Positions 55,724 to 64,000 of a stretch of DNA of 64,000 nt are shown here, piece by piece. The position numbers and the translations under genes are program-made. The DNA lies in the NCBI RefSeq assembly GCF_032098525.1, contig NZ_CP134890.1, positions 1,984,001 to 2,048,000 on the forward strand, written 5' to 3'. Positions within the stretch are counted from its first letter, which is position 1; the number at the start of each line of letters is the position of its first letter. This stretch comes from Flavobacterium sp. PMTSA4. GTDB lineage: Bacteria > Bacteroidota > Bacteroidia > Flavobacteriales > Flavobacteriaceae. The notes under the pieces are model-generated. The model saw nothing but the letters and a program-made list of their open reading frames with translations. It made no database searches and was not told the DNA's origin.

Positions 55724-58700
55724 TTATTGTGCTCTGTTTAAATATATCCATCCTGTTTTGGTTTCTCCATTATTACGATTAATTACATAATAATAAGTAC
55801 CATCTGGTAATTCATCTCCGTTATCAGCCTGACCACACCATTGTTGTGTATAATTACCTTTTGAATAAACTTTCATTCCATATCTATTGAAAATTTGAAG
55901 GCTCTTAACATCAAATCCTGTCAAGTCAAAGCAATCATTTAATCCATCCCCATTTACAGAGATTCCTTTTTGAATTACACAAGAAATAGAATCTACAGTA
56001 ACAGTGGTACTGTTATCACATCCGTTAGAAGTAACAGTAACCGTATAATCCCCTGTATTGGTTACAACAATACTTTGAGTATTACCAAGATACAATCCGG
56101 TGCTATCTTCCCACGAATAAGTTACTGCAGTAGGATCAAAGGAAGCATCTATCGGAGTAGCAGTTACTACATAATTTACTCCTACACAATCACCCGAAGC
56201 GGCAACGCTAAACGGTGACATGATTGTAAATGAAGCTGTTCCTGTATTCTCCACTTGACAATTTGCTGCATTTGGAGCTACATAATAGGACACTGTATAA
56301 GATCCAGGTGTTGAATTCACAACATCAATCTCACCAGTTGAACCATTGATTATTAATCCAGAAGTAGAGCTATAAACACCACCCGTGGTAAATCCTGTAC
56401 CAGGATTTGGCGATTGATTGGCGTCATCATGACAAACTACTGGAGTAGTATAATCAAATCCAACCACAGGGGTAACTATTGGGTCAATAACTATAGGAGC
56501 TGAATAACTATTAGAAACTTGACAATTAGCAGTGTTTGCACCAACTGTATAGATTACTGTATAAGAACCAGCCGTACTGTTGGCTAAATTAATTACTCCT
56601 GATGAAGTATTTAAATCTAAAGTACCAGAACCTGTAGTTGTATACGAATAAATTCCTCCTGTGGTAAATCCACCAACAGGTATTGGATTTGGATTAGTAC
56701 CGTTTTGACAAACAGGTGTTGTATAACTAAATCCAACTACTGGTGTAATTACAGGATTTATCGTTATAACAAATGTAAAGGAGCCTGCCGCCTGACAAAT
56801 AGTTAAGTCTTCTAAAACTTCATATTTTATGGTATGCTGTCCTGTAGTCGAATTTACTAAATCAACTTCTCCAGTAGAGGCATTTATCACTAATCCTGTT
56901 GAAACTGAAGTATCTTCAGAATACTGTCCTCCTGAAGTAAATGTAGCTGGGTTCACAGCAGAAGGCATAGGATTAGAAGTAGCATTTTGACATACAGGCG
57001 TTGGATAAGTAAACTGTGGATCCGACGATGTTAAAGGTATTGCATTAATAACAACATCCAATGTATTTTGACACGTTGTGGTCAAATCAGTTACAGTGAC
57101 TGTATAATTTCCTGGAGCTAATCCAGCAAATGTTGTTAAAGCTTGGAAGTTAATTCCGTCTATACTATATTCATAGTTAGCTCCAACCGGATCTGTAACT
57201 TCAATAGTTCCCGATTGTACTGCACAAGTTGGTTGTGTTAAAGTAACAGTTGGTGTAACTACAGAGTTAATAGTTACAACAAAACTATCTTCACCTATAC
57301 ATCCATCAACTTCAGCATAAACATAAATGGTTTGAGTAGATGTTATTGCATCGCCTTCATTCAGCATAGTTCCTGTACCTCCTGCACCTGTATAATAATT
57401 ACCAGCAGTTGTTAAAGCAGGTAAGTTAAAGTTATCACAATACGCCGCACTAGCTGGAGCAGTAACAACTAAATTACCAATGGTTACAGTAAACATATGT
57501 TCATCTGAACAGGTTGCATTAGAGGCATAAATATAAATGGTCTGATTGGTAGAAATAACATCTCCTGCATTCAACATTGTTCCTGTACCTCCTGCACCTG
57601 TGTAATAGTTACCAACAGTTAGTGTCGGTAAAGTATAAGTAGAACAAGTTCCTACATCACTCAACTCATCTACAGCTAGCTCTGGATTAACAATCAACTC
57701 AAAAGATTTTTCATCAGTACAACCTGAAAGGTCAGCATACATATATATAGTTTGAGAAGTAGTTAAAACATCTCCTGCAGTAAGCATAGTTCCCGTAGCA
57801 CCCGGTCCTGTATAATAATCCCCAACATTCAACACTGGTAATGTATAAGAACCACATACCGTTTGATTCCCCGGAGACTGAATATTTGGAACAGGCAAAA
57901 TCTCTACTTGAGCAGAAGGATTAGCTCCTGTACAAACTCCTGAACCTGGTAATTGATAAGAAATAGTATAAACTCCTGGAGCACTCAAACTTGGAGTGAT
58001 ACTACCCGTATTAACATTGATATACAACCCTCCATTTGGCGATACTGAATAACTACCACCTGTTGCTCCTGTTTGATTCACAGCCTGTGGTGTTGTAATA
58101 TTATTACAATAAGTGGCATTGTTATAATCAATCGTTGCTGAAACTGGTGCAACGATACTTATATTATAACCTCTTGTTTTTTGAGTACATGAAGAAGTGG
58201 CAGCAACAATATTATTTATCACATAATTTCCTGGTAAGCTATTGGCCAAATCAACCTCTCCAGTTGATGTATCTGCAAACACTAATCCCGATGCAGAACC
58301 AGGTGCTAATGAAAATGTTCCAGCTACAGAACCAACACTAATAGTAGGGATAGGGTTTGGAGCACCTGGATATTGACAATAAGAAGCTGGATTATAGGTA
58401 AAATAAGCATCAGGACAACATTCATAAACCCCTGCCCCAGCAGAACCAAAATTCGTTTGTGTCAAACTGATATAACCTGGCTGATTAGAGAAATTCGTAA
58501 TCAATATAACGAAAACCTGTCCTGCGACAGCAGAAAAATTGAAATTCTCTGTAGCTGCTGCAGAATAACTACTACATGTTGTTATACTAGCACAATTACA
58601 TGAACCGTTAACACTTGGAGCACCATAGGGTTGACTATTACCAATGTAAGCACAAGCTGCAGCTTGGTCGGGGAAAGGTCCCCAAGCAGCATAATCAACA

Positions 58701-61700
58701 TCTAAATTTGGCGCTCCTCCTTGTGTAGTTGATTGTGTTAATAATAAATTTATTGTACCTGTTTGTGTAACATTAATTGTATAAAAAGTTGGGTTTGGCG
58801 AAGTAGCCATACATCCTATTGCTCCTTGATTAGCAATTCCAGTCGTATTTTGATAAGACAAATTTTGACATGCTGATGAGGCAATTAAACAACTTGCTGG
58901 TGTAGTAATACACAAATCAAAAGTAGTTGTTTGCGGTGTAGCTGCGTTTGAGTATACCCTAATGTAATAGGTTTGTCCTATTGACAATCCATTAACTACA
59001 CCACTAACCGTATTAGCAGCACTACAGAATATTTGCGTTAAACTACCACATTGACCTGAATAGACAGCAAAGTTTAAGTTAGTTGTTGATCCTGTTATAT
59101 TTTGAAGTGCAACTGTTAAATATGGGTTAGTTGCAGCAAACTGGAACCAAACATCATCATCGGCTGTTCCAACACAAGGCGCTTGCGGAGCAGGTGTTGA
59201 AGCTGTTGCTCCAGCTACAGTTCCTGGTGTTACTTGTTGACACAACTGAGATTGATTAACAGGTGCAAATATAGCGCCATCACAATTATCATTAATTACT
59301 AAAGTAGTAAAATTAGCTCCTGTTGACCAAGCACTGGTTCCAGAAGTAGGACAAATTCCTCTAACATAAAATGTATATTGAGTACCTGGATCCAAACCTG
59401 TAAACAATGCAGGATTAACTGAAACAAGAGTTCCTGTATCAGTTGGTAATGGAACTGGTGATCCAAATGGCACTATTATTACTTCCCATTGTACAACTGC
59501 TGGGTTTGGTTCTGTCCACCCTAATAAAGCTGAACTAGAAGTAATTTCTGCAGAAGTTAAATTGATTGGTTTTTGACAGTTAGGTGCTGGTGCACAAGTC
59601 ACATTGGCTACCCATCCCGGATTATTTACAGAACCATCACTTCTAAAATTGAAGGTTAAACATCCATCATTACTTGAAGAAGTAAAAGGACCAGGTAAAT
59701 TAGTGTTTAAGTTACCCCAATATCCACCAGCTAATCCTCCAGGAACGTTTCCTGCACCATTAGTACTAGCTATTTGTGGTGCAGAAGTTGAATTTCCATC
59801 AAACACATACAATGCATCCCAGTTTGCCTCTGTAAAAAATGAGGTAAATGTTACTGTAACTACTTCATTTGGATTTGTTGGACAAATAATAACTGTTGAG
59901 TTTGAATTATTAGCATAATTCGCATTTGCACCTGCAGCATCTGTGAATGTTCCTCCACAAACTGGTGGTGCAATTTGAGTTGTTATTGTTACTGGTCCAC
60001 CCCATTCACTTGAATCTGTTGTAGAACAAACGGCTCTAATATAGATATCATAACACGTATCAGGATTTAATCCTGTTAAGGTAAATGAATTATTTGTATT
60101 TGCTGTAACAAAACCTGTTGCTGTTGCTGTTGGTGCTGGTGAACCACAAGGTAATGCCAATACTTCCCACTGAGAAGCAACACTATTATCAGGATTTACA
60201 GGTTGTGTCCAAGTTAAATTAACTGTATTGTGCGTCACTGCAGAAGAGACTATTGCAGTTGGCCTTCTACATGTTGGTGGTGGTGCACACGTTACATTGG
60301 CTACCCAACCAGGATTATTTACTGACCCATCACTTCTGAAGTTGAAGGTTAAACACCCATCAGCACTTGTTGAAGTAAAAGGACCAGGAATTGTCGTTCC
60401 CCAATATCCACCTGCTAAACCTCCTGGTACATTACCTGCACCATTGGTACTTGCAATTTGTGGTGCACCAGTGGAGTTTCCATCAAAAACATACAATGCA
60501 TCCCAGTTAGTTTCTGTATTAAATGATACGAAAGTTACTGTTACTACTTGACCTGCAGGTGGACATATAGTAACTGTTGAATTCGAATTATTAGGATAGT
60601 TGGCTGTTGCTCCACCTGCATCAATATATTGACCTCCACAGACTGGTGGTGCTACTTGCGTCGTAAATGTTGTTGGCCCTGTCCATGGGCTTTCATCCGG
60701 ACCAGGACATACCGCTCTTACATATACATCATAACAGGTTGTTGGAGAAAGACCTATTAAGTTATAAGGTGAACCTGTTGTAGTGGTTACAAAACCTGTA
60801 GCAGCAGCTGTTGGAGCAGGTGATCCACATGGTAATGCTAATATTTGCCATTCTGTTTCAGCATTTCCATTTGTCCACGTTAATGTTGCTGAAGTTGATA
60901 ATACTGCACTTGAAGTTAATAATGATGGTTCTGGACATGTTGGTAAATCTTCAATGATTACATTGTCAATATACAATCTCCATCCATCTAACCCTCCAGG
61001 TGGTACATGCCATGCAATATTTACTGGTCCTGTATAGGCAGATAAATTAACAATGGCTTGCATATAGGTTATATTATTATAAGAAGCTAAAGGAACTAAA
61101 GTAGTCGTAAAATCAACCGGACTTGTTCCATTAGTAGACAACATTACTCTAAAGTCGTTTGGTTCTGTCGCCGATTGAACTCTGTAATGATATTTTAATC
61201 TTTGGTTTCCTGTTAGAATAATTTGTGGTGAAATTAACCAATCATTATTATTTCCAGCGTTAAAGTCTGTATATAACATTGCAGATTGATTTCCTTCAAA
61301 TGGATTGGTAGCATAGTTCATATCCCATGCATCTGTATCAGCATTTACATTAAGCACAGTCCAACAAGCTTCTGTTGTTGAAGTACTATTAAATCCTTCT
61401 TGGAACGGCACATTGAACGCAGTACATAGTGTTCTAAATACAAACGGTCCTGTCCATGCACTAAAGTTGCCACTACCATCATTACAGTCCGCTCTAACAT
61501 AAAACTCATAATTAGTGTTTGGCGTTAAAGGGTTTGGTGTTGGGTAAGCAGTGTTGTTTGTGGTCGTAATACCTGCTCCTGATGGAATTCCTCCTCCTGC
61601 TGCTTGTACCACAACTTCCCATGAAGTTGAACCTCCTGCTGCCCAATTAAGGTTAGCACCTGTTTGAGTAATTCCTGAAACAGCTAAGTTAGTTGGAGGT

Positions 61701-63031
61701 GCACAGTTTACGGTTTGAATTACTAATGTATACCCTACAGTCTGTGTCGTATTTAAGCTTGATATTACAAAATAATAAGTTTGTCCAGCTGTAACTGGTA
61801 AATTGAATGTTCTAACAGTTGCTGTGGTACCAGCAGCTCCATTTAAACATGTGGTTCCTATATTAGCACAACTACTGTAGGCAAAAATACCTGAATTGTT
61901 ACCAGTTGGTGTCATAGTTACACTTATGGTACCATTAGCTGGTGCTGTATAAGAGTAAACCACATCATTACCATTTAAATAATTTCCTGTGATTCCACAA
62001 CTTGTTCCTGGGCTACCTTCTATAGTAGGATTGTCACTATAGTTTGCAGTACTATCTGTTGTACTATATGGTAATGAGGTTACTTGTATTGGTGCATTAC
62101 AAGACAATCCGGGTGAGGTTGTTGCAAAACTATAAGGCCCAATCCATGCACTTGTGGTGCCTCCACTACATATTGCCCTCACGTAATATTTATAGGAGGT
62201 TGTTGCTGTAAAAGCAACACCTGCTGGTTGGGTTGCGGTAGCAGTATATGTTGGAGTAGCATTATTATAAACAATACCTGTTCCTGTTGGAGAACTCGCT
62301 GCTGGAACTATTTCTATCTCCCAAGATGTTGCTCCACTTGGATTACCCCAGCTCAATTGAGCCGAAGTTAAAGTGATATTATTTGCCGTTAAATTCGTTG
62401 GATCAAAACATTGTTCAACAATGCTTACATCATCCACAAACCAACGATCTCCAAAAGGCGACAAGATTGGATCTTGTTGCATAACAAAAGCTACGTAAAC
62501 TTGCAATCCTTGAAAAGCAGCTAGATTAACTACTTTTTCTTCATAAATATTGAAAGTAGTTACTAAATCTGCATCCGTCCATTGTTGTACTAATGAATAA
62601 GAATTAGGATCTGTTGGGTTGGCTGTTGATGGAGCAACTTTAATCTGGAAAACAGTTCCCTGAGTTCCAATTAAAAAATTTCTTGTCCAAAAATGCAACT
62701 GACCATTAGAAGGGATATTAACTAAAGGTGTAGCCAAATAATTTTCGATTTGTCCATCAGGAAAAGAAGTTGAACGGATACAGTAGGCTGCATTAGTTCC
62801 AGAATTGACCTGTGGTGGCGTAGTAGCGGCTGAAGTAATTCCCCAACGCGTAGTTGCCGATGATACATTGTTAAAAACATACCAATTTCCAGTACCTAAC
62901 GTCCAGTTTGTTGATGGTGAAGCATCTGGTCCTGTTGTTGATTCAAATCCTTCTACTCCAGTTCCTCCTAATTGAGAATAACTGGCGATGGAAAAAAACA
63001 ATGTCAACAGCAATAAAGTAATTTTTTTCAT
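55724..63031 (-). CDS. Giant T9SS-secreted adhesin (SprB-like domain organisation)
   Basis: A 2435-residue protein with signal peptide KKITLLLLTLFFSIASYS. Domains in order: cleaved-adhesin/anchor-J-like (about 25-200), fibronectin III (about 205-300), a PPC-like segment, Fn3 (about 445-540), a second anchor-J (about 545-700), Fn3, CUB 1 (about 790-913), Fn3, CUB 2 (about 1022-1147), Fn3 and PPC-like (about 1150-1390). Then Ig/PKD-like repeats, three YYTGxGxTGTML modules (about 1717-1920), three to four YTTPVCQN modules (about 2007-2270), and a type B sorting domain at the end (about 2350-2435: DVKSLQIFNRYGMKVYS, ELPDGTYYYVINRN). The protein is exported by the T9SS and held at the surface with its SprF partner. 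Probably in adhesion or gliding. Confidence 0.9.
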   Translation of the reverse strand: MKKITLLLLTLFFSIASYSQLGGTGVEGFESTTGPDASPSTNWTLGTGNWYVFNNVSSATTRWGITSAATTPPQVNSGTNAAYCIRSTSFPDGQIENYLATPLVNIPSNGQLHFWTRNFLIGTQGTVFQIKVAPSTANPTDPNSYSLVQQWTDADLVTTFNIYEEKVVNLAAFQGLQVYVAFVMQQDPILSPFGDRWFVDDVSIVEQCFDPTNLTANNITLTSAQLSWGNPSGATSWEIEIVPAASSPTGTGIVYNNATPTYTATATQPAGVAFTATTSYKYYVRAICSGGTTSAWIGPYSFATTSPGLSCNAPIQVTSLPYSTTDSTANYSDNPTIEGSPGTSCGITGNYLNGNDVVYSYTAPANGTISVTMTPTGNNSGIFAYSSCANIGTTCLNGAAGTTATVRTFNLPVTAGQTYYFVISSLNTTQTVGYTLVIQTVNCAPPTNLAVSGITQTGANLNWAAGGSTSWEVVVQAAGGGIPSGAGITTTNNTAYPTPNPLTPNTNYEFYVRADCNDGSGNFSAWTGPFVFRTLCTAFNVPFQEGFNSTSTTEACWTVLNVNADTDAWDMNYATNPFEGNQSAMLYTDFNAGNNNDWLISPQIILTGNQRLKYHYRVQSATEPNDFRVMLSTNGTSPVDFTTTLVPLASYNNITYMQAIVNLSAYTGPVNIAWHVPPGGLDGWRLYIDNVIIEDLPTCPEPSLLTSSAVLSTSATLTWTNGNAETEWQILALPCGSPAPTAAATGFVTTTTGSPYNLIGLSPTTCYDVYVRAVCPGPDESPWTGPTTFTTQVAPPVCGGQYIDAGGATANYPNNSNSTVTICPPAGQVVTVTFVSFNTETNWDALYVFDGNSTGAPQIASTNGAGNVPGGLAGGYWGTTIPGPFTSTSADGCLTFNFRSDGSVNNPGWVANVTCAPPPTCRRPTAIVSSAVTHNTVNLTWTQPVNPDNSVASQWEVLALPCGSPAPTATATGFVTANTNNSFTLTGLNPDTCYDIYIRAVCSTTDSSEWGGPVTITTQIAPPVCGGTFTDAAGANANYANNSNSTVIICPTNPNEVVTVTFTSFFTEANWDALYVFDGNSTSAPQIASTNGAGNVPGGLAGGYWGNLNTNLPGPFTSSSNDGCLTFNFRSDGSVNNPGWVANVTCAPAPNCQKPINLTSAEITSSSALLGWTEPNPAVVQWEVIIVPFGSPVPLPTDTGTLVSVNPALFTGLDPGTQYTFYVRGICPTSGTSAWSTGANFTTLVINDNCDGAIFAPVNQSQLCQQVTPGTVAGATASTPAPQAPCVGTADDDVWFQFAATNPYLTVALQNITGSTTNLNFAVYSGQCGSLTQIFCSAANTVSGVVNGLSIGQTYYIRVYSNAATPQTTTFDLCITTPASCLIASSACQNLSYQNTTGIANQGAIGCMATSPNPTFYTINVTQTGTINLLLTQSTTQGGAPNLDVDYAAWGPFPDQAAACAYIGNSQPYGAPSVNGSCNCASITTCSSYSAAATENFNFSAVAGQVFVILITNFSNQPGYISLTQTNFGSAGAGVYECCPDAYFTYNPASYCQYPGAPNPIPTISVGSVAGTFSLAPGSASGLVFADTSTGEVDLANSLPGNYVINNIVAATSSCTQKTRGYNISIVAPVSATIDYNNATYCNNITTPQAVNQTGATGGSYSVSPNGGLYINVNTGSITPSLSAPGVYTISYQLPGSGVCTGANPSAQVEILPVPNIQSPGNQTVCGSYTLPVLNVGDYYTGPGATGTMLTAGDVLTTSQTIYMYADLSGCTDEKSFELIVNPELAVDELSDVGTCSTYTLPTLTVGNYYTGAGGTGTMLNAGDVISTNQTIYIYASNATCSDEHMFTVTIGNLVVTAPASAAYCDNFNLPALTTAGNYYTGAGGTGTMLNEGDAITSTQTIYVYAEVDGCIGEDSFVVTINSVVTPTVTLTQPTCAVQSGTIEVTDPVGANYEYSIDGINFQALTTFAGLAPGNYTVTVTDLTTTCQNTLDVVINAIPLTSSDPQFTYPTPVCQNATSNPMPSAVNPATFTSGGQYSEDTSVSTGLVINASTGEVDLVNSTTGQHTIKYEVLEDLTICQAAGSFTFVITINPVITPVVGFSYTTPVCQNGTNPNPIPVGGFTTGGIYSYTTTGSGTLDLNTSSGVINLANSTAGSYTVIYTVGANTANCQVSNSYSAPIVIDPIVTPVVGFDYTTPVVCHDDANQSPNPGTGFTTGGVYSSTSGLIINGSTGEIDVVNSTPGSYTVSYYVAPNAANCQVENTGTASFTIMSPFSVAASGDCVGVNYVVTATPIDASFDPTAVTYSWEDSTGLYLGNTQSIVVTNTGDYTVTVTSNGCDNSTTVTVDSISCVIQKGISVNGDGLNDCFDLTGFDVKSLQIFNRYGMKVYSKGNYTQQWCGQADNGDELPDGTYYYVINRNNGETKTGWIYLNRAQ
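56220..57010 (-). repeat. Tandem YTTPVCQN-type modules in the adhesin gene
   Basis: Three modules of about 85 residues, each starting with Y(T/P)TPVC..., then FTTGGxYS, a GEIDVVNSTPGSYTVxY strand and NCQVxN. Two more diverged relatives lie at about 57900-58400. The pattern indicates internal duplication. Confidence 0.75.
57270..57880 (-). repeat. Three tandem YYTGxGxTGTML modules in the adhesin gene
   Basis: About 68-residue modules containing NYYTGAGGTGTMLNAGD, QTIYxYA, a Cys, and a closing strand with a second Cys, with near-identical DNA around 57360-57400 and 57565-57605. Typical expansion of surface-protein stalks. Confidence 0.75.
59590..60660 (-). repeat. Duplicated CUB-domain DNA in the adhesin gene
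   Basis: Bases about 59590-59965 and 60285-60660 encode two CUB domains (WDALYVFDGNSTxAPQIAST; GCLTFNFRSDGSVNNPGWVA) that are highly similar at the DNA level with a roughly 695-base period. This indicates recent duplication of a CUB plus Fn3 unit. Confidence 0.8.
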
Positions 63032-63083
63032 AAAATGAAAATTTAGTTGATTGATTAATTTTTTATTTTGGGTTAAAGAGTCC

Positions 63084-63091
63084 CAAATTTA
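63084..63091 (-). promoter_or_regulatory. -7 promoter element of the adhesin operon
   Basis: The minus strand reads TAAATTTG, matching TAnnTTTG, 53 bases before the adhesin ATG at 63031. Confidence 0.5.
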
Positions 63092-63173
63092 GAAAATTTT
63101 ATGAAAAAAATAACGTTTTTAAAAATTAAAATTAAAAAACACCTTAAAACCAACCTAAAAAAATTATTATTCA

Positions 63174-63181
63174 TAATTTTG
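63174..63181 (+). promoter_or_regulatory. -7 promoter element of hflX
   Basis: TAATTTTG matches TAnnTTTG, 20 bases before the ATG at 63201. The divergent 170-base gap to the adhesin gene is AT-rich and contains only these two elements. Confidence 0.55.
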
Positions 63182-63200
63182 TCACAATATAAAACATCAA

Positions 63201-64000
63201 ATGTTAGAGAAAAGTAATCCAAATTTTGAAAAGACAATTATTGTCGGTATTGTTACCCAAAATCAATCGGAAGAGAAACTACAAGAATATTTAGACGAAT
63301 TAGAATTTCTTACCTATACTGCTGGAGGAGAAGTTGTTAAAAGATTTTATCAAAAACTTGAACGCCCAAATCCAAAAACGTTTTTAGGAACAGGTAAAAT
63401 TGACGAGATTAATGAATTTGCAAAAAAAAATTCCATCTCTACTGTTATTTTTGATGATGAACTATCACCTTCACAACAAAAAAATCTTTCTAAAATAATT
63501 GATTGTAAAATTTTAGACAGAACCAATCTAATTTTAGATATTTTCGCTCAAAGAGCAGAAACATCTTATGCTAGAACTCAAGTTGAGCTTGCACAATGTC
63601 AATATCTATTACCAAGACTTTCAGGAATGTGGACGCATCTTGAAAGACAGAAAGGAGGAATTGGACTCCGCGGACCAGGTGAAACTGAAATTGAAACAGA
63701 CAGACGTATTGTCAGAGATAGAATTTCATTACTTAAAGAAAAAATCAAAACTATCGACAGACAAATGGCTGTTCAACGTAGTAATCGGGGTGCAATGGTT
63801 AGAGTTGCTTTAGTAGGTTATACTAATGTTGGCAAATCTACTTTGATGAATGTTATTAGTAAAAGTGAAGTTTTTGTTGAAAATAAGTTATTTGCAACAT
63901 TAGATACTACCGTTAGAAAAGTAGTCATTAAAAATTTACCTTTTTTACTTTCTGATACTGTTGGGTTTATCCGAAAGCTACCTACCCAACTCGTTGAGTC
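63201..64000 (+). CDS. hflX: GTPase HflX, N-terminal part (runs off the window)
   Basis: 266 codons are visible, open to the right edge. N-terminal HflX domain: KTIIVGIVTQNQSEEKLQEY; LEFLTYTAGGEVVKRFYQKL; NPKTFLGTGKIDEI; VIFDDELSPSQQKNL; LDRTNLILDIFAQRAETSYA. Then the signature SGMWTHLERQKGGIGLRGPGE and ETEIETDRRIV, a coiled helix, and the G domain with the P-loop ALVGYTNVGKSTLMN (about 200), switch LFATLDTTVRK and DTVGFIRKLP. HflX splits stalled or stress-damaged 70S ribosomes. It is an ordinary chromosomal gene and marks the right end of the accessory region. I start at ATG 63201, which gives the normal N-terminus and sits 20 bases after a promoter element. Confidence 0.95.
   Translation, partial: MLEKSNPNFEKTIIVGIVTQNQSEEKLQEYLDELEFLTYTAGGEVVKRFYQKLERPNPKTFLGTGKIDEINEFAKKNSISTVIFDDELSPSQQKNLSKIIDCKILDRTNLILDIFAQRAETSYARTQVELAQCQYLLPRLSGMWTHLERQKGGIGLRGPGETEIETDRRIVRDRISLLKEKIKTIDRQMAVQRSNRGAMVRVALVGYTNVGKSTLMNVISKSEVFVENKLFATLDTTVRKVVIKNLPFLLSDTVGFIRKLPTQLVE

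Noticed and set aside
56220..60660. CRISPR-like or tandem non-coding repeats
   Set aside because: All repeats are in frame within the adhesin gene and encode protein domains; spacing and lengths do not fit CRISPR.

Overview
The window looks like a chromosome segment of a member of the Bacteroidota, most likely Flavobacteriaceae (Flavobacterium or a close relative). The evidence is low GC, Flavobacterium-type -7 promoter elements (TAnnTTTG), a SusC/SusD pair, PorP/SprF and OmpA-type proteins tied to the type IX secretion system (T9SS), a giant adhesin with a type B T9SS sorting domain, and Bacteroidota-style RHS proteins. Only the two ends look like ordinary chromosome (hflX at the right edge, the adhesin/SprF/OmpA operon beside it). 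Most of the rest is accessory DNA.

Region 1 (1-22.8 kb): a co-oriented RHS polymorphic-toxin locus. It has a lipoprotein, three RHS-associated exported proteins, a 3890-residue RHS protein whose C-terminus carries a GHTH-containing (DUF4329-like) module, and a small exported protein immediately downstream that is the positional candidate for immunity. Region 2 (23.0-34.3 kb): a tyrosine recombinase, then an AraC regulator, a MauE-like membrane protein fused to a propeller-like domain, a small Cys-rich exported peptide (DUF6520-like), and, convergent to these, susC-susD-S9 peptidase. I read this as a possible peptide export/processing/uptake unit.

Region 3 (34.6-47.4 kb): a defence-like island. 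In order it holds a structured inverted repeat, a small HTH protein, a three-gene unit that looks like a toxin-antitoxin-chaperone (TAC) system (HEPN-like protein, candidate antitoxin, SecB-like chaperone), and a compact six-gene operon (HTH protein, nucleotidyltransferase, double-ATPase histidine-kinase-like protein, receiver-domain protein, unknown protein, Eco57I/TaqI-like adenine methyltransferase). An XRE/DUF6922-like antitoxin with an AbiEii-type nucleotidyltransferase toxin follows, then an RteC-family regulator. The candidate TAC antitoxin ends in GENNYALAA, which is indistinguishable from a Bacteroidota-type tmRNA (SsrA) degradation tag. A related short palindrome (CAAAGTC-N4-GACTTTG type) occurs in three gaps between modules. 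These are my leading candidates for undescribed biology.

Region 4 (47.5-52.6 kb): a second compact cassette. It has a Ser-rich lipoprotein, a TPR-membrane-AraC regulator, a winged-helix protein, and a divergent set of a virion- or shell-like unknown protein, a DUF5675 protein and two tiny hydrophobic (holin-like) proteins, with a small DNA-binding protein at the far side. Region 5 (52.9-63.0 kb): the T9SS-linked adhesin operon on the minus strand (adhesin, SprF/PorP, OmpA/TPR/PD40 protein). Region 6 (63.2 kb to the end): the N-terminal part of the GTPase HflX. No complete tRNA, rRNA, CRISPR array or insertion sequence was seen. All family names are assigned by reading motifs, without database searches.
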